DNA of 64,000 nt from Serinus canaria (lineage: Eukaryota > Chordata > Aves > Passeriformes > Fringillidae). Below the pieces are notes generated by a model. The model was not told the origin of the DNA, searched no databases, and was given only the letters and a program-made list of their open reading frames with translations. The stretch spans positions 52,184,435 through 52,248,434 of the forward strand of contig NC_066317.1 in the NCBI RefSeq assembly GCF_022539315.1. Reading direction: 5' to 3'. This document shows positions 49,464-62,417 of the stretch, one piece after another. A program made the position numbers and the translations under genes. Positions within the stretch are counted from its first letter, which is position 1. Every line of letters starts with the position of its first letter.

Positions 49464-49772
49464 TGTGGATGCCATGGGACAGGGAGAGAGAAATGGTAAG
49501 TGTTTCTCACAGTGGCTTGTGAGAAATTTTAGGGAGCTGGAAAGATGTGATAACCTGTTGACTATAAACAATTTGCAGGTGCTGTTTTTCTACTTTGTTT
49601 TTCTGTTCCTCTCAAGGACAGTGCATGAGAAAGATGCTTTTGTTAGTTGGCCAATAGAACAGAATCTATCGTACCACTCTATAAAAACCACGTGGTTCTT
49701 TAGAATAAAGTCTTTTCTTCACCTTTGCTACGATCCTGCCTCTCATCTGTTCCTGCCCCGACCCCGGTGACA
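49464..49772 (+). mobile_element. Compact solo LTR (class II-type) nested in CR1, plus strand
   Basis: The 309-bp element begins TGTGGATGCCATGGGACAGG and ends GACCCCGGTGACA, with TG...CA ends. CTCCTGC flanks it on both sides (49457-49463 and 49773-49779); six of these seven bases would be the expected class II target duplication. It holds a full set of LTR signals in order: CCAAT at 49651-49655, TATAAAA at 49680-49686, CACGTG at 49689-49694, AATAAA at 49704-49709, then TCTTTTCTTCACCTTTGC and the end. I recognise the end region as a passerine LTR type. No internal genes, so a solo LTR. Confidence 0.88.
49651..49709 (+). promoter_or_regulatory. CCAAT, TATA, E-box and poly(A) signal cluster of the nested LTR
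   Basis: CCAAT (49651), TATAAAA (49680), CACGTG (49689) and AATAAA (49704) occur within 59 bp in the standard order. The very short distance from TATA to AATAAA implies a short R region. Whether it is active is unknown. Confidence 0.6.
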
Positions 49773-50253
49773 CTCCTGCCACCCTCCCTTCAGACACTGA
49801 CAGACATTGATGAGCTCCCCTCCCAGTTGTGCCTTCTCAAGGCTGAACAGGCTCAGCTCCCTCAGCCTGTGCTTGTAACAGAGATGTTCCAGTCCCTTCA
49901 GCATCCTTGTCCCCCTCCTCTGGGCCTGTTCCAGGAGCTCCATGTCTCTCTTGTACTGAGGAGCCCAGAACTGGACACAGAACTCCTGATGAGCTTCACT
50001 GGGGCTGAGTAGAGGGACAGGATCAGCTCCCTCAGCCTGCTGTCACTGCTCTCCCTAATGCACCCCTGGGTACCACTGGCCCTCCTGGCCACAAGGGCAC
50101 TGCTGGCTCCTCAGGTCCTTCCTACAGAGCTGCTCTGCAGCAGGTCAGCCCCCAGCCTGTGCTGGTACATGGGAGTTTTTCTCCCCAGGTGAAGGATCCT
50201 GTATCTGCCTTTGTTGAACTCCTGAGGGTTCTTCCCTGCCCATCTCTTTGACA

Positions 50254-53030
50254 TAAAAATTCAACTCTATTAAAACTTAAAAACACTGGAAGAATAATTG
50301 ACTCCCTAAAGCTGCTAAGGTATGTTTTAAATATAAGAAATAGTTAGTCATGCATGTATGTACAATATTTACAGTCTCTCAATAACATAGATATGAGAAT
50401 TTAAATATTTTTTGTAAACATATGAGAAGCGACTGGAAGAAACAACAAATTATAATAGGAATATTAAAAATATTGATAAGGATCTTAAAATTTGAGCACT
50501 TCTGCAGGTTGATAGCAAATTTACTACAGTTTTATGGGGCAAAAAGTCTGAAAAAGTTGCAAATATTTTTAGCTTACTACCAAAACAGTGTGTTCTTTAC
50601 AAAATTAAAAAAATGTTAAAAAGGATTTGTGAAAATGTGTAGATGACTTATTTATGCAAGTTTCTGAAATTTTGAATAGTCATTAGAACCCTACCTTAAA
50701 TTTGATTCTGCAGTGGCTGCATTTGAGGTTTTATTTTGGTTCAATATAGGCCTTTCTCATTGTCATCCACCAGCACAAACATTGGATGTTTTAGTCATCA
50801 TTGACTATCCAGACATTCTGATTGAATCTGTAAAATAGTTTTGCTGGAAATCATGAAAAAAAATTGCATACTTGTTTCATAGGAATAAAGATGAGGTAAC
50901 CAATTTTTATCTCCTGATGCATTTTTGAGGAGTGTCTTAAAGGAAATAGGAGGCCAGATACAGTTTTTACTTTACCCTATTGGATCTGAACCCAAATTTC
51001 CCAAGGAACAGAACTGATCCTATTTCTGTTTCTCCAGCTGTTGATTTTTCCCTTGGGGCATAATTAGGGTTTCCATATGCCCAGTTCCTACTTCATGCCA
51101 TATGTGTTTCCTTTATATCTGTACTTGATATCTCGGCTTTCCGATATTTAAAGAACCTTGAGCTTATTTGACAAAGTATCAAATAGGGGTAATAGGATTA
51201 AAGGGAAACTTCAGTTTAAAATTTTCCAACTTGTAATAGGAATCTAAATACTCAGTTCTCATTAAAATTGTTGATAACTCTGTATGCAAATGATTAGAAG
51301 CTAAAATTAAATTATCTAAGATGAGAATCTTCCCTTTCCTTCCTTCATTCCTATCTCTGTCACTGAACTGGAAGTTCTACTATTTGTTCTATTCCCACAT
51401 GAAGAAGTGTAACTAGGAGAGATTTTGAGGCCAAATACTTTACAGAAAGTTGCAAAGTCATCAAAAAATATATTGTTGTGTTAAATAATATTATTTTAAA
51501 CTAGAAAAGTACTGAATATATCTACCCATAAATTAAAGTTCTCAGTATTAATTCATATTCAGGTAGTGATGGGCAAAATCTTGAAGAATAACCACTTATT
51601 ACCAACTAGCATCAGAGCCATTGTGTTTCAAGAAATATATTTTTAGAATAAGTTTGGAAAACAAAGCAGGTAATCCAAGAAACATATTTCTGAAACTAAG
51701 CTTACTAAAAAATTTCTAATCACAAAACTTCTTTCATTTTGATTCTATAATTCATGTTGAATTGACTATGTGGCATTATTTACTTTATTTAATACAGTTT
51801 CAGTGGAAATATGTGAATAATATCCATTAATGCATTCACAGGTACTTACTTGCAGGCATTCTCATTTCCACTCACTTCAGAAATCATCTGTGTTGTAGGA
51901 AGTGCAAACTACCATGTCAGGATGACAAAGGAAATTTATGTCTGCTTTCTTCTGTTGTTTCAACAGGAGTATTTGGATGAAAAATACATCATGTTGGAGG
52001 CTGTTCTGTGGTCTGAACTAAAGTATTATCTCTCACTCCTTATACAGTGAGAAGACAGCAAATTCAAGTACTTAAGCCTCCTCTTAGTTGATGACATGGA
52101 CACAGGCAAGAAGACATACAAATATGTTCTTTTGCTCTTGTTAAAACTCAGTGAATCTCCTACTTTTAGAAAAGAAAAAACATGCTGGGTTTATTTAGCA
52201 TAGCTCCAATAAAAGATTAGTACTACCTTTATAGCATCAAAATGAAATTGCCAAAACCAATGTGAATGACTAAAATTTTTCATAATAAATGATCCATTAA
52301 TATGCTCCTTCTGTAGCTTCATCCTGCTAAACAGTGTCTTGAAAAAAAAGTAAGGAGTATTTTTATCACTTCATGCAGTTATTGGTGTAATTGATTTTAT
52401 GCAGAAGGTGCTGAGATACTACATGAATGCACAGAGCCTCCAAGTATTTGGCAGTTATGACCTGTCCCAAAGGATAATGCCGTGTCCTGAAATATGAGAA
52501 AGGCCAGTGCAAAATATTCACCTCACCTGAGAATTTAGGACTCTGTTCCCTCCATGATGCACAACATATTAGAGTTTAAATGAGTTGCAGCAGGGATTCA
52601 CTCCACATTAACCCAACTTGAGTTCCCCGAGGTTCTTTCTCCATCTTTTGCAGAGTTCTGGAAAATGTGAGCTTCTATTAAACAAAGAAAGGTCTCTAAT
52701 TCTTCTGCTCCTTCTAAGGAAGGGCTTTCATTCTGCAAAGAAGTGCACTTATATATTTACTCTATTCCTGCATAATAGAGTGGGTGGGAACAGCAATTCC
52801 AACAACAGTGAAGACTTATTCATCTCAGTGCTGAACTGACAACAAAGCCAAGTTGAAAGCTAGCATTACCAGCATATATTTCCAAACAGAGGAATTTAAA
52901 TAAAACAGAGGATGTTATTAACTTAAACTATAGTTCACATTATGAGAACAACTTTGTCTTAGTATCTTTCAGAAAACTGATCATATTTTTCTGAAAAAAA
53001 AATTACTTATACTATTCTGGAAGTGATTTA
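50254..53030. other. Unannotated AT-rich DNA
   Basis: No gene or classifiable repeat. Short frames up to 73 codons (52618-52839) lack motifs. Confidence 0.5.
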
Positions 53031-53640
53031 GAATCATAGAACTATAGAATTATAGAATAATTTGTAATGGAACAGACCAAAAATCTAGTCCCCATCCCCC
53101 TGACATAGGCAGACATTCTCCCAGATCAGACTGCCCCACCAAGCCTGGCTGTGAACTCTTCCAGGGATGAGGCATCCATAACTTCTCTAGGAAAGCTATT
53201 CCAGTGTCTCACCACCCTCACAGTGAAGAATTTCTTTTTACTATCTAATCTATACCTACTTTCTTTCAGTTTAAAGCCCTTCACCCTCATCCTATTACTA
53301 CAGTCCCATGTCAATGTCCGTGTCAGTATCCTTAGGTAGGGACAGGCTGCTGTACTTCCTCTGATAGCTCCCACAGGACCCACAGATGCATCTCATCAGG
53401 TCCCATGGACTTGTGCATCCTTGGGTTCTTTATGTGGTCTCAGACCTGATTTTATTCCACAGTGGGTAGTTCTTCATCCTCCCAGGCCCTACCTATGCCT
53501 CCTGCAACTTGGACAGTATGGCTGGAGCACTTGCTACTGAAAACCAAGGCAAAAAGTTATTGAGTCTCTAAGTCTTCTCCACATCCCAGGTCTCCCATTT
53601 CCTTCTGGGAGGGCCCTGTGAGAGAGAGAGACTGGAAGGA
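53031..53640 (-). mobile_element. Internally deleted CR1 LINE, minus strand
   Basis: The 3' tail is a clear ATTCTATA octamer array (53031-53062, as GAATCATAGAACTATAGAAT on plus). The C-terminal ORF2 segment follows: RVKGFKLKESRYRLDSKKKF, then VRHWNSFPREVMDASSLEEF (53126-53300). Directly beyond about 53345 the minus strand jumps to sequence from the start of the reverse-transcriptase domain: MHKSMGPDEMHLWVLWELSE (about 53420-53360), GRAWEDEELPTV (about 53500-53460), and linker sequence up to about 53640. The central RT domain, including the catalytic box, is missing, about 1 kb of the normal element. The upper boundary abuts a GT microsatellite. Non-functional. Confidence 0.8.
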
Positions 53641-53658
53641 CTGCTGTCTTGAAACATT

Positions 53659-53679
53659 GTGTGTGTGTGTGTGTGTGTG
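53659..53679 (+). repeat. GT dinucleotide microsatellite
   Basis: (GT)10.5 immediately upstream (element sense) of the deleted CR1. A 108-codon minus frame crossing it contains an alternating T/H run from the repeat. Confidence 0.96.
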
Positions 53680-54292
53680 AGGGATAGGGGCAGGCTGGGG
53701 CTTACTCTGGTGAGGTGATGCCCTGCTCTGCACACCCCACCCCCCAGACCCATACCCCAGCCTGGCAGTGGCTGCTCATCCCTGGCACACTGGAGGCAAT
53801 GCTCCAAACTCTCCCACCAGAGCCCCAGACTAGCCCCAGAGTGGCCAAATGGCCTGGGGGAAGGAAAGGCAAAGGGTACCAGACAGGCTTTCATATGGTT
53901 ATGGATTCAAACCTGGACACATTTTCCTATCTCCTCAGAGCAAAGCAGGACATTGCTGTAACAAAAGAAGCACATGCAGTAATGGTGAGTGATGTGTAAA
54001 GTGTGACTGTGCAGAGGAAAGGGATGTAGAACTATTGGTTGCCCCTGCAAGGAGGGAGAAAAAAGCCTGACAGAAGAGCAGTAGAGAGAACTGGAAAGTT
54101 CTCTCCAGCTGTAAACAAAGTGGTTAAATAAACAAATTGAAAAAATTTGGATTTGAACACCAATGAAGGGTTTGATAAAGCTGGAAAGGTATTTGGTCTG
54201 AACCTTGGACTCTGACTGAAATAATACACTAAGGAGGTTGGAGAAACACAAGTTTTGTAATAATCAATAAATACATTCTAAATTTTCATGTC

Positions 54293-54391
54293 CAAAAAAA
54301 ACCCCACCCAAAACAAACAAACAAACAAACAAACCAACAAAAAAAAAACACAAAAAAGAAAAAAAAACACCAAAAAACCCCCACAAAATGA
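54293..54391 (+). repeat. A-rich (CAAA)n low-complexity tract
   Basis: A mixture of A runs, ACAAACAAACAAACAAAC and ACACC/CCCC patches, about 100 bp. Its minus-strand translation is the F/V/G-rich frame within 54264-54461 and is not a gene. Confidence 0.93.
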
Positions 54392-54644
54392 AGACATCCT
54401 CACAGCACATCTCCAATGATAGTAAAATCAAACTCTTGCAGACTAAAGACTTAAAATACACTCAACTGAAATCCATAAAAAATTTCTAGTGAATCTAAAG
54501 TTATCAAGTTCCTCTCAATAAATAAATTCAACAGATAAGTTTCCTCATATTCTATTCCTTTGGAAATTTAGGACATTTTCTGTATTTGTTGGAATTATGG
54601 CGTAAAGGTTTTTTACCTAAAGTTGAGGAGCTTTGGTATGCATA

Positions 54645-54683
54645 CATACATGTGCATGTCATTACAAAACATGCACATGTATG
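54645..54683. repeat. Perfect 15-bp inverted repeat (hairpin)
   Basis: CATACATGTGCATGT at 54645-54659 and its exact reverse complement at 54669-54683, with a 9-nt loop CATTACAAA. The pairing does not extend outward. Confidence 0.95.
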
Positions 54684-57600
54684 ACTGTCTATTGATGGTC
54701 ACATTTAATGTTCACAGAGATAGTGATATTCATGGAAAAGGAAGATTCTTGTTCATCTGTTTTAGAACAAAGATGTGAATAACGCTGGACTGCAGAAATA
54801 CCCAGTTTAAAGAATGGTAATCTCTACTGAGTAATGGGTTTACAGGACTGGTTTTCAAAGCATGTGATACAATGGACTCCAAACCATACAGCATACAAAA
54901 GGGGAATACAAATTGCCAACAAGGTGTTAGAAAGGTGAGAGTACCAAGTCAGTGCTGGTGATGGTTCTTTACTTATAGTTCATATTGAGGTACTATTGCT
55001 TTACTTTCTTTTGTTAAATTTTGATGGGAAGCAGTAGAGGGGTGTTTTAAGCTACTGCTGCTTGAAGGATGAACAGTGATAATGATTTTATTCAGTTCAA
55101 GCCTTCGATCAAAATATAAGTAGAACTTCTACCCCTATAATGTGCTTTTGAGGCTGATGTGTAATGGTTTTTCTTCACTGATACTTTAGATAATTCATCT
55201 CACATGTATTTCTGGGTCATGCAGTGTACCTGTAGCTGCTCCTGATGGTCTTATGAAGACTCAGTACTTTAAAGTCAAGATCTAATGACCAAAACTGCTT
55301 CTGAAATTGAGCACTGTGTGATTATTCCAACTTGTGGAGAGATACTAGGGAATCTCCAGCTGCTCTGGGGCTTGTTAAAGTCACTGGTGCTCACACAGCC
55401 TGAATTTACAAGAGTTTATGCATTCCATTTAAAAGAGAACATTCTGATTTCAGCTGGAGTTAATTTGCTCATCAAAGTAGCACAACTATGAGTCTTACTC
55501 ATTTGGGATTCTTACCATGAAGTTTCCTTCTACTTCAGAAAGGTTTAGTAAAGTGAATAATAGTTTGAGAAATTCAAGCTTTTAGAACATAATGTCAAAA
55601 TGATCTCAAAAGTGTGAATGTTTATAGACTAATGAAAAAAACCTACACAATCTCTGGGCTAAAACAAGAGCAAAAAACCAAACCAAACAAAAAAATCCAC
55701 CAAAACCCAAAACAAAGAACTTGACTATCAGTGTTCTCACAATCAGCTCCCTCTCCCTTGGGAGCTGTGCACAGAAAATGTGCAGTAAAGAGTGAGACTA
55801 GCACAATAAAAGCAATATTAAAAAAATCCCTCATAACTGAACAAGAGTGTTTTGATTTGTTTCACATGCACCTTGTCTGCAGTGTGACAAGGTAAATGTT
55901 GCAGAATAGCTAAAGTTTCTTTGTATGAAGAAAGACACAAAGTATTTGAAAGCAGGAAATTTGAAGCATATTTAATTTTAGATACAGCAAAGCTGAAACA
56001 TTAAGTGTTTATGCTAGGAAAAAAATTAAATTCATACCCCAATGTATGAATTCTTTTAGTTTCTTCCAAATAGTCTTTGAGATCTACTACTATCCAGTGA
56101 TTCATTTTGCTCCTCTTCATAGCTATTTCCAGAACAAAAATCAGTGCCTGAAAATGTTTGAGTCTTTAGAGCTATGAAAAGGTAAAATATAGAGATATAT
56201 AGGTATAGACACAGCCATTTTGTTCCCCCAACTGTATCTAAAAAGAAGGGTTAAACTTACACTGAAATTTGCATTTTATTTTAAGAACAAATATTTTGAT
56301 AAAGGCTGACTGCTAGCATCAATGCCATGATGCTATGGAACTGTGTTGTTGCAAGTGCTTATAATTTTTGCTTTTCTCCAGGAAAGGAATACAGGCTGAT
56401 TTAAAAACTGGAGGAGAGAAAGAAAAAGATGTTTTGAATGTATTTGTTAAACATATATTTTCTACAATAAATTACTGGATTGTTCTATTTTTTTTTCCCT
56501 TTGTTTAAATGTTATATTCTTCACAACCATGGCAGGAATGAGTGATTTTTATCAGGCTAATAGTTTCAGGGTTAAAGTATTGGGATGAGTTGAGTAGATC
56601 TCACAAAGATGGAAAGAAATAACAGGTGGGAATGCATCGGGATGGGATACAAACACCATCTATACTTATAGTAGATACAAATTCCTAATGATGGAAATTC
56701 ATATCTCTGAAAGTGCTAAGATTTTTGTATCATTTTGTCCTTGTACAAGAATGGGAGACCCATATATTAGTATGCTACACACAAATTATGTTTTGCTGGA
56801 AATCATTACTGTTTAAAGCAGAGTGGGTTTGGCCATCAGTAGGTAATAAAAAAAATGTTATGTAGTCTATTAAAAAAAAAGTTTTATGTTATGAAACTGA
56901 GATACTAAGATATATTTTCTATTTTTCAAATATAATTTTTCAGTACAAAGTCAGCACTAAATTGTTATCAGCACTAAAATAATACATCAATTGAGTATTT
57001 TGGATGTGAAGTAGAATATCTGAAATAAAATCAAGGACTGTTTAAAGGTCATACAGAAATGATGGGAAGAAATAAACCAAGTCATTGAAATGTTCAGCAA
57101 CTAACTTGGATAAAGCTGAGCAAGGTTTAGGAAGAAATTGAGGTAGAGGAAGAATTAGAATACATTGAGGTGGGAGTAAAATTTGCAAAATATTTAACAA
57201 TACACTGAATTTCAGTGTGTGAATTCAGTAAGAGCACTTTGGTTCTTTATCATACCCTTTTTGTGCGACTCACTTGAGAGTAGTATTTTGGGAAGAGATT
57301 GCAATGTTTGAAGTGAAACATAGTAAATAGTTATACATTAGGGAAAACAGTGCAGGATCACAGAGCACAGACCATATTTAGCAAATATTACCTACTTCAG
57401 TAGCTGTGTCTAAAGAGAATGCCTATTGGTAAGCTTGATTTATCATCTTAAGTTTATTTTACTTTCAAAATCTTGGGAATCACACAGTTTGAGCTTTATA
57501 CCTATGTGAGAGTAAATTATGTGTTCATGCTTGGGTATGTAAGTCAACTATTTTTGGGTGGTTTTTTTCATAAACACCTCTCATCTCCGCTTTTAAAACT

Positions 57601-57877
57601 TTATTACCCTGCAATACAACATCTGTTACCAACATGCTACTTTAGCTCTGTCTTCAACTCTGTCATACACCCAGATAAGATAAACATCTAGCATTTCTTC
57701 CACTTGTTGATTGCAAACGTGCAATACCAAAGCAATTCAAGCATGGAAAACTGCAGATCCCTGAGAATGACCAGCCACAATTCAGTCAGAAAACTGCTTT
57801 TTGATGAGAAAATTACCTTAAGAACACTGGTACATTGTACACGTTGCTGTTTCCAAAGGCAGGTTGGGGGTTAAAAA

Positions 57878-57927
57878 ATTGCTTAACAAAATATAAAAAA
57901 TTGCTTAACAAAAATTACTTAACAAAA
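57878..57927 (+). repeat. Three copies of a 14-bp motif
   Basis: ATTGCTTAACAAAA at 57878-57891 and 57900-57913, and ATTACTTAACAAAA at 57914-57927. The first two are separated by 8 bp; the last two are adjacent. Confidence 0.9.
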
Positions 57928-60900
57928 CATGAAAACTACTGTCACTTTTTTATGAAGGTTTAATAAAAGTATTCTAATTGGCCTTGCTGCATCTAATAAA
58001 ATATTTCATTCTCATCCTTAATCATGCTTAGTCTGTTTACAAATAAGTCAGCTCTGCCTCTGATATACAGATGTTCAATGCACACTTCTCACATTGTAAA
58101 TTTTGCATGATTATTCTTGCATAGGCAGTTTTAGTTGGAATAATGAACTCTGAAGATGGTCTTGTACAAAAGACTTGGATGCTTTTCTGTTAGTTTTTCT
58201 TAATGTATGTATATATATGAATTATGTGTAAAGAAAATTTTGTTATTTAAAGGACCAGGGTAAGCACACAAAAATAAAAAAGGTATTGCAAATCTCACAA
58301 AGACTGCATAAGAACTATGGTAAAGGTGAAATCACCAATTTTACATAAGATCAGCAGATTGCTCTAGTAAAACTCACTACTGTGCAAGCAGCCCTACCAA
58401 GAAGGGCACATGAAAGGTTGGTAGAAATTCTGTGCAGAATTTAGATTAGCTACTTTAGTGTACTAATATAAGTTTTAATATCTTCCTTAATAATAAAATT
58501 CATTTATATCCCAGACGTCAGGTTATTGGTCTCTTGGCCCCTTCGAGGAAGTAATTGAGCACCTGTATGGGGACAATGTGAATTGAGGAGTTCTGATTAG
58601 TTTTCTCTAGTTATAAATTATTTATCACCTCATTCCATTTTCCTCTTACACCTATTGGGACGTTTTCACAGTCTTGTTGCATAATAAGAAAGTGAACATC
58701 AGGATTCTATTTGCTATGGTTCACCCTCATGAGCCATTTAGCATTTTGTAATTCCACAGAAAAAGCTATCAGATCAGCAGAAATGAAGTGAGAGTTTTAT
58801 AGATGTTTTCTGTTATATGATTTCTTTTCTAAAAAGGTAATGACTGACATATTTAAAAATGAGTGAATTGGCCGGCAAATCTTAACCTCTGATGTTATAC
58901 AGGACATATACTGATGAAAGAACAAATGTCTGTCCTACTTCCAAAATACATACATCATAAAATACATACAAAATGCTTATATTTATTCATGTTGAAAGTG
59001 AATACCAAGTTTTAACACAGCTTAAACCATTTAAAGTGCACTTCTGCATTTTCCATTTTGGAAAATGGCTTTCTTAGAGGGGAATGTTATAAAACAGAAG
59101 TCTTTTCAATCATGTGATTCTTCACATCCACTTCCTTCTGTACACCCCTTATCTTAAAGGAATAGATCACAGTTTCTTTCCTTCCATCTGCAAGTGAGAC
59201 AAGATGGTGATGTAAAATCTGTGAGTTAGCACTTTGTCTTATGAATAGAAGATAGCCTTTCGTACTCATTGACTCCAGTCCATCAGTTTGGACTAGGAAT
59301 TGTAGATTAGTGCCTTTTCAGACCTCTTATTTATTACATAAAATCTAATAACAGAAAATATGGTGTCCTGTATTTGGGTTTGCATATGAGATATCAGACA
59401 GAAACCAAAATATCTATAACATCAAGAGCTTGTTCGTTGGAAAGTACCCCGTGGCTGTAACACTTTTTTGTAGCACAGTTGTGATCTGCCACTCTGATAT
59501 GATTAAAGGCCAATACAACAGCAAATAGTTTACTAAAAGACTTGAGTAAAGTTGTGAAGAGATCATAGGCTGAATACTGTGTATTCTTCCAAGAGTTCAT
59601 GTTGCAGAAGGCTGTAATTAAATATGACCAGAGGAAAGAAGTGGTAAAAAAATATCATCGACTTTGAGGCCTACTTCTGAGAAGAGGCTAATCTGGCCAT
59701 TCAAGCTCCAGGCTCTGCAGCAGCTTTCCAAGGTGGGAAAGACACCAAATTTCCTCTAACTGCAAGTTACAAGGTGGGGGATGAGCACTTATGGTAGCAG
59801 ACAACTTGATCTGGGAGCCCTCTTAGCTCAATCTTCCGATGTTCCATTAGCATTATTCCAGTGAATTGCCATTGTTGCATGCTGGAAATACTGGATATGC
59901 CTCAATTCCTCACATGATCCCTGTCTGCTGGACTCAACCCCTCCTTGTGTGACCTGGAGAAGGTGACTGGTTTCCCCCAAAGTGCAGACTTGTTTGAGAT
60001 GTAAGAAAGGCAGTTTAGCTTCATCTTGTGTCATGTGAGTTTCAGTCTAGTACTATTTAGAAAAAAACCCCAATAAAATACTGTAATTCTGCAAGCTGAA
60101 GTCAGTTGGAAAACTCACAATGACCTTAATAATTAGGCCAGGGTATGGCACAGTCTCACATGGTTATTATTGCTCTATTTTTAAGGGTGGCAGGAACTCC
60201 ACATAGATTGAAGTTTCCTCTAAAAAGAGTATATAAATGACAGTATGTTCCTCACCTCCTGAAGAGACAAAGCCTCCCTGAGGCCTGACCACCCACTTCT
60301 TTATGGCTCTTTACAACAGTATTTGTAGGAGGCAGTATAGCCCATGTTTACATCTATTTGGCTTATTAAAACGGATTTGAATAATTTGATGCTTTGAACA
60401 AAACTTTCCTCTTGTTTATTGCCAATAATATGATATATATTCAGAGAAAATAACAAATTTCTTGTAAAGAAGCTACCAAATCCAGTTTTATGGACAAAGA
60501 CTGGGTGGAAAACACTGATGATGTAACTGATCACTAGATAAAAAGAAACAAATTGAATAATTCTACACCTAATTTTGTTTGTCAGAACATATTATTCCTA
60601 TAGAGCCAATGCTGCCCTCTTAGTAATAAATTAATTTTCAACTGGTATAATAGGGATTGTGATCAAATGTCTGAAGGCAAAATTAAACCCCCACTTTGGA
60701 TATTTCCTGAACCTGGGTAGCTGTTTGACTGCCCTATTCTTTCCATTATTCAATGGGAAAACAGTTATTTTTGGTGGATTGCATAAGGAACCATCTCATT
60801 TGTTTTGCAGAAAAAGAACAGACACACAATTTGCAACATCAAAAGGCAGCTCTTCAGAGGGAAAACAGCAGGTCAAATCTTCACTTAATGCACTGCAATA

Positions 60901-62346
60901 CAGCCAGGTAGATAAAACCTGACGCAATATTTTTCAGAACTCCTGTTTTTCATTACATCAAATTCAGGTTTATTATCTAATAAAATTCCAGGCAGGAACT
61001 GTAAATTCTGAAAGAAAAGGAGATTCAGGTAATTTCTAAAGAACAAGCCAGAAAATGCTTTGCTTTAAGAAATTACTGAATACTATTACTATATCCAAAA
61101 AAAGGTCAATGTGCTTCTACTTTGTAGATTGAGTTCACGAAATGCATCTGGAAGGAAGAATGTTGAGTAGTAGAGGTATTTAATTAAGAAGTATCATATT
61201 CACTGTGAGATGAAGATAGCTGAAGAGTGATGAAATAAAGGTATTAGCTATATATTTATATTAATAGTTTACTCAAAGTGTTTAGATAATGCTAGTCCTT
61301 ATTCTGACACTAGAAAGTAACTTAGCATTCACATGGAATTAAATGATAATTGAGAAATGCTGTTGAAGGATATATTCTCAAGCTTTTTTCTGGTGGGGAT
61401 TTTGTGGAAGTTATTTGTTGTGGGATTTTTCTTTTTTTCTCTTTTTCCTTTTTCTTGATGCAAGTAAAATTTGGATTACGAAGCAATTTAGAAAATAAAA
61501 GAGATGCTTAAATTGTTTAAATTGATTGATCCTAAACAATATAATTCAATTCAATATTCTACTCAGATTTTTTTTTTTTTTTGTAACAGATGGAAACTGA
61601 GTCTCTTTAGATGACAAAAACCACCATATATTTTTGTGGGTTTTGTTTTTGAACTAACCAGCCAAGAAAGAAAATGCATCTGCTTTCCATTTTTATCCAA
61701 TTTTGACTGCTTCCAATACTGAACTAGTTTCTTACAGCAACTGCAAGCCAAACTGTCTGGAGCACCTTGAGAAAAAGAAGTGGTTTTGTTCTCAGGAAAA
61801 TCTAAACCTCTCATAAAAAGATACGTAATAATTTCTGTTCTAGAATGAAATGCATTATCATGTCTTGTGCTCACAAGCATGAACTGAGCCATAACTATGC
61901 CTCACATGGTATGGCACTGAGGTATAGGGTTGCCACTGAGATAACCTTCCAGTCCTGTGCAGATGATGTGCCTCTTACATCTGCAATCAGATCAGGATCT
62001 GTTATGTTCATCTCTTTGTGTGCTTTCCATTCAAAGGAAACAAAGGTGAACAAAAATACTCTTCAAGTCATTGTCAACTCTTTTATTTCTGGTTTCCCAA
62101 TTTTAACGAAAAACTTCTTGCTATTTTCTGCATATTTTGGATTTGTTTCTTTGGGGGTTTTTTCACTCTAACACTTCAGTTTGACCATAAAACTGATAAA
62201 TGAAAATTTTAATCAACTCCGTTCAGCCACACCCACTGCATCCTGAAATTAGAGTGGACCTGAGTCATCCAATGGTGGAGACAATATTGGCAGAGAACTG
62301 ATTCCTCAGTACATTAATTCCATCTGTTAAATCATTCTACAATATA

Positions 62347-62417
62347 TTGGGTGGACTCAATGATCTCAGAGGTCTTTTCCAACATAAATGAATCAGTGAT
62401 TCTCTGATTCTGTGATA
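62347..62417 (+). mobile_element. CR1 LINE 3' tail, plus strand
   Basis: A 71-bp terminus with GGTGGACTCAATGATCTCAG, then AGGTCTTTTCCAACATAAAT, and the octamer-like tail CAGTGATTCTCTGATTCTGT. Only the 3' UTR end is present, the usual result of severe 5' truncation. Some sequence upstream (62220-62346) may belong to the same copy but was not recognisable. Confidence 0.82.

Larger units (their letters stand above)
49151..50253 (-). mobile_element. CR1 LINE, 5'-truncated, minus strand, split by an LTR
   Basis: The 3' tail is the ACACAGAATCACAAAACCAC region at 49151. Moving up the plus coordinates, the minus strand encodes the CR1 C-terminus ([20 protein letters not shown] and [15 protein letters not shown], 49241-49400). 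The element is then interrupted at 49464-49772 by an LTR and resumes at about 49780 with CYKHRLRELSLFSLEKAQLG (49743-49943) and the preceding thumb region up to about 50253. Removing the insert restores the expected CR1 order with no other large gap, so the CR1 was in place before the LTR arrived. ORF2 is truncated and broken. Confidence 0.93.
53680..62346. other. Unannotated DNA, 8.7 kb, mostly AT-rich
   Basis: 53690-53880 is GC-richer, unassigned and adjacent to the GT repeat. The A-rich tract (54293-54391) and the 15-bp-arm hairpin (54645-54683) are listed separately. A/C-rich patches lie at about 55670-55712. Three copies of a 14-bp motif lie at 57878-57927. A T run lies at 61568-61582. 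Frames up to about 110 codons (61563-61892 minus, 61845-62171 plus) have no recognisable motif. Confidence 0.45.

Noticed and set aside
53568..53999. 108-codon minus and 94-codon plus frames around the GT repeat
   Set aside because: One translates the GT repeat as alternating T/H; the other lies in an unassigned GC-rich patch with no motif.
59920..60010. MIR/L2-like stretch (TGTGACCTGGAGAAGGTGAC)
   Set aside because: Loose resemblance to the MIR core only; too short and diverged to support without an alignment.
61563..62171. Convergent 109- and 108-codon frames overlapping at their 5' ends
   Set aside because: No recognisable motif and AT-rich; likely chance.
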